The translations under genes were made by a program, and so were the position numbers. A stretch of 64,000 nt of DNA from Prorocentrum cordatum (taxonomy: Eukaryota; Sar; Dinophyceae; Prorocentrales; Prorocentraceae), in the NCBI GenBank assembly GCA_963575745.1, contig CAUYUJ010005047.1:212921-276920 (forward strand). The letters are read 5' to 3'. Position 1 is the first letter of the stretch; each line of letters starts with the position of its first letter. Below, in pieces: positions 62,365 to 64,000 of this stretch. The notes beneath the pieces were generated by a model that saw only the letters and a list, made by a program, of their open reading frames with translations, ran no database searches and was not told where the DNA came from.

Positions 62365-63160
62365 TTGAGGTTGATGGTAATGGTGATGGTGATGGTGATG
62401 TTGATTGATGCTGATGGTTAGTGGTGAGGATGATGGTGAGGATGGTGAGGTCGATGTTCATGATGCTGATGATGATGAGCATGATGATCATGCTGGTGAT
62501 GGTGATTGTGATGATGACGATAGTTGTGACATTGACGATGCTATTGGCGATGACATTGACGATGACGGCGAACACTGAGATGATGATAACAGGCATGATG
62601 ATGCTACTGTTGATGGTGATGTTGATGCTGATGCTGATTGATGATTGTCACTGATGGCGAGGATAAGGACGAGGATGATGAGGTTGATGCTCATGCTGAT
62701 GATACCGATGCTGATGATGGTGGTGACGGTTTTGGTGATGGTGATGATGATGATGAGGATGAGGATGAAGAGGATGATAATGATGCTGGTGATGATGGTG
62801 ATGATGAGGATGATGATGTGGATTTGGATGATGAAGATTATGTTGATGGTGCTGATAACGATGATGCTGATGCTGATGATGACGGCATCGACGATAACAT
62901 TTACGATGTCAATGATGATGGCAATGATGACGACACGGCGATGATGATGACGTTGATGATGGTCATGATGACGTTGATGATGTTGATGATGGTGATACTG
63001 ATCATGATGATGACGACGATGATGATGCTGATGACGATGATTATGAGGATGGTGATGGTGATGTTAATGATGACGATGATGCCGATGCCGATGACGATGA
63101 TGATAATGATAATGATGATGAGGCTGCTGCTGATGATGATGATGATGAGGATGAGGAGGA
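61997..63160. repeat. (GAT)n / (GATGGT)n array, ~1.2 kb
   Basis: GAT units with GGT, GCT and GAC variants. All Asp- and Met-rich frames here are artefacts. From 63,180 to 63,516 I see unique sequence without a recognised gene. Confidence 0.95.
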
Positions 63161-63516
63161 GGAGGAGGAGGAGGCGTATCAGGATACCGGAGCACAGTTT
63201 TTGCGGCTGAAGAAGGATCTGAATATCGTTTCGATGCGATCCCGCGGGGAGTGTCGAAGACAGTCCTGACGGGAGGGATGCTGGAGCATGTGACAGGGGC
63301 GGGGATTGAAGAGCAGCGTTGGCCACACGACAGAGGGACTCTTCGCCAGCGTGGCCCTGCGTCCGTGCTCACAGAAGTTATTCCCTGGCACCGACCCGCG
63401 CGCACGGATCTGGCCCCCCCCCTCGGACCCCCCCCATTCGGCTTTCGCTTGCTGCGTCGCCGGCAGCAGTGCCGAGAGACGGACGTTCGGGATGGATCTT
63501 GGATTCGACGGGCACG

Positions 63517-63574
63517 TTCCACTACTCGCAAAGTAAGTTACTCGCAAATGGCCTGGAGCACCCGCGGGGGATCT
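63517..63574 (-). mobile_element. Family C end fragment, reversed
   Basis: GTTCCACTACTCGCAAAGTA, AGTTACTCGCAAATGGCCTG and CCCGCGGGGGATC match the reverse complement of the right end of C1. Confidence 0.65.
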
Positions 63575-63700
63575 ACGATGGGCCACATCAAAGCAGACAT
63601 GTTTTTCCGGACGCTTGCGAGGAGGCGTTTTGCGAACTGTGGAACGCGCTCGGCGGCGGGTGTGGGCCTGCTGGGGATGGAACACGCCGTCGCCCGCGAG

Positions 63701-63719
63701 GCCACCCTGCACCTGGTCG
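63701..63719 (+). CDS. Ubiquitin-like exon: residues 65-70 (second domain)
   Basis: After GTCGCCCGCGAG| the frame reads ATLHLV plus one base, then GCGCAC, a possible GC donor. S/A-T-L-H-L-V is ubiquitin 65-70, including the His68 docking residue. It continues the exon ending at 56,580 in phase 0 (QGPE|ATLHLV). Upstream in frame, VARE also resembles ubiquitin I-Q-K-E, so the acceptor could lie further left. The terminal R-L-R-G-G would be outside the window or lost; reading on gives GAPRRRP. A 19-base exon is very small, so this end is the least certain of the set. Confidence 0.45.
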
Positions 63720-63841
63720 GCGCACCGAGGAGGCGGCCCCGCGCTTTTCCCGCCCCTCCCGCCACGGGGAGACCCTGGCAGACCGAGGGGCCGAGCGCGG
63801 ATCGTAGGACGGAGGATCCGGCAAGCTCTTCACCGAGCGCG

Positions 63842-63969
63842 TTCCACTACTCGCAAAGTGCCTACTCGCAAACGTCCGAAAAACACATGTCTGTTTTAGT
63901 GTAATGTATCGGAGATGCCCCGGGAGAATCCAGGCCATTTGCGAGTAGTTTTTGTTTGCGAGTAGTGGA
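63842..63969 (+). mobile_element. Family C element, copy 3
   Basis: TTCCACTACTCGCAAAGTGC to TTTGTTTGCGAGTAGTGGA, with CCTACTCGCAAACG and CATTTGCGAGTAG as an inner inverted pair. Perfect GCGCG duplications at 63,837-63,841 and 63,970-63,974. 128 bp. Confidence 0.85.
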
Positions 63970-64000
63970 GCGCGCCCGTCTAGTTCTGGAAGCAGGCGGA

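Overview
The window reads as nuclear DNA of a dinoflagellate. The direct evidence is a 21-of-22-base match to the dinoflagellate spliced leader at 57,379-57,399. It heads a decayed copy that ends in an A-rich tail and is flanked by a near-identical 13-14 bp direct repeat, which is the signature of a retroposed trans-spliced mRNA. Six short stretches spell successive parts of a ubiquitin fold, and the introns between them would use GA or GC donors and AG|G acceptors, which are known dinoflagellate splice habits. The DNA is GC-rich by eye and crowded with trinucleotide microsatellites, and no conventional long gene is visible. I cannot name the genus.

Layout. 1-5 kb: small inverted-repeat (foldback) elements, a 73-bp satellite, and GGA, GT and poly-T tracts. 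5.7-7.2 kb: a family A element and a 15-unit 77-bp satellite. 7.9-13.4 kb: CCT tracts and little else. 14-17.6 kb: three alanine-rich exon-like stretches, with a triple nest of elements (A inside B inside L) between the last two. 18-25 kb: dense short elements, many with target-site duplications. 25.65 kb to the right edge: the ubiquitin-like exons at 25.65, 29.65, 40.73, 44.83, 56.53 and 63.70 kb, all on the + strand and in order. The 4-12 kb intervals between them hold mobile elements, satellites, a minus-strand pseudogene (35.3-36.4 kb), composite CTTGG-array elements (46-55 kb), the retrocopy (57.4-59.6 kb) and a GAT array (62-63.2 kb).

Taken together, the most economical reading is one + strand gene for ubiquitin-like domains with giant introns filled by non-autonomous elements. 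Nearly every family with several copies points the same way as that gene. Family letters (A, B, D and so on) are labels I made up for this window. No tRNA, rRNA, CRISPR, telomere or operon was seen. Most open reading frames here are shadows of satellites and microsatellites.
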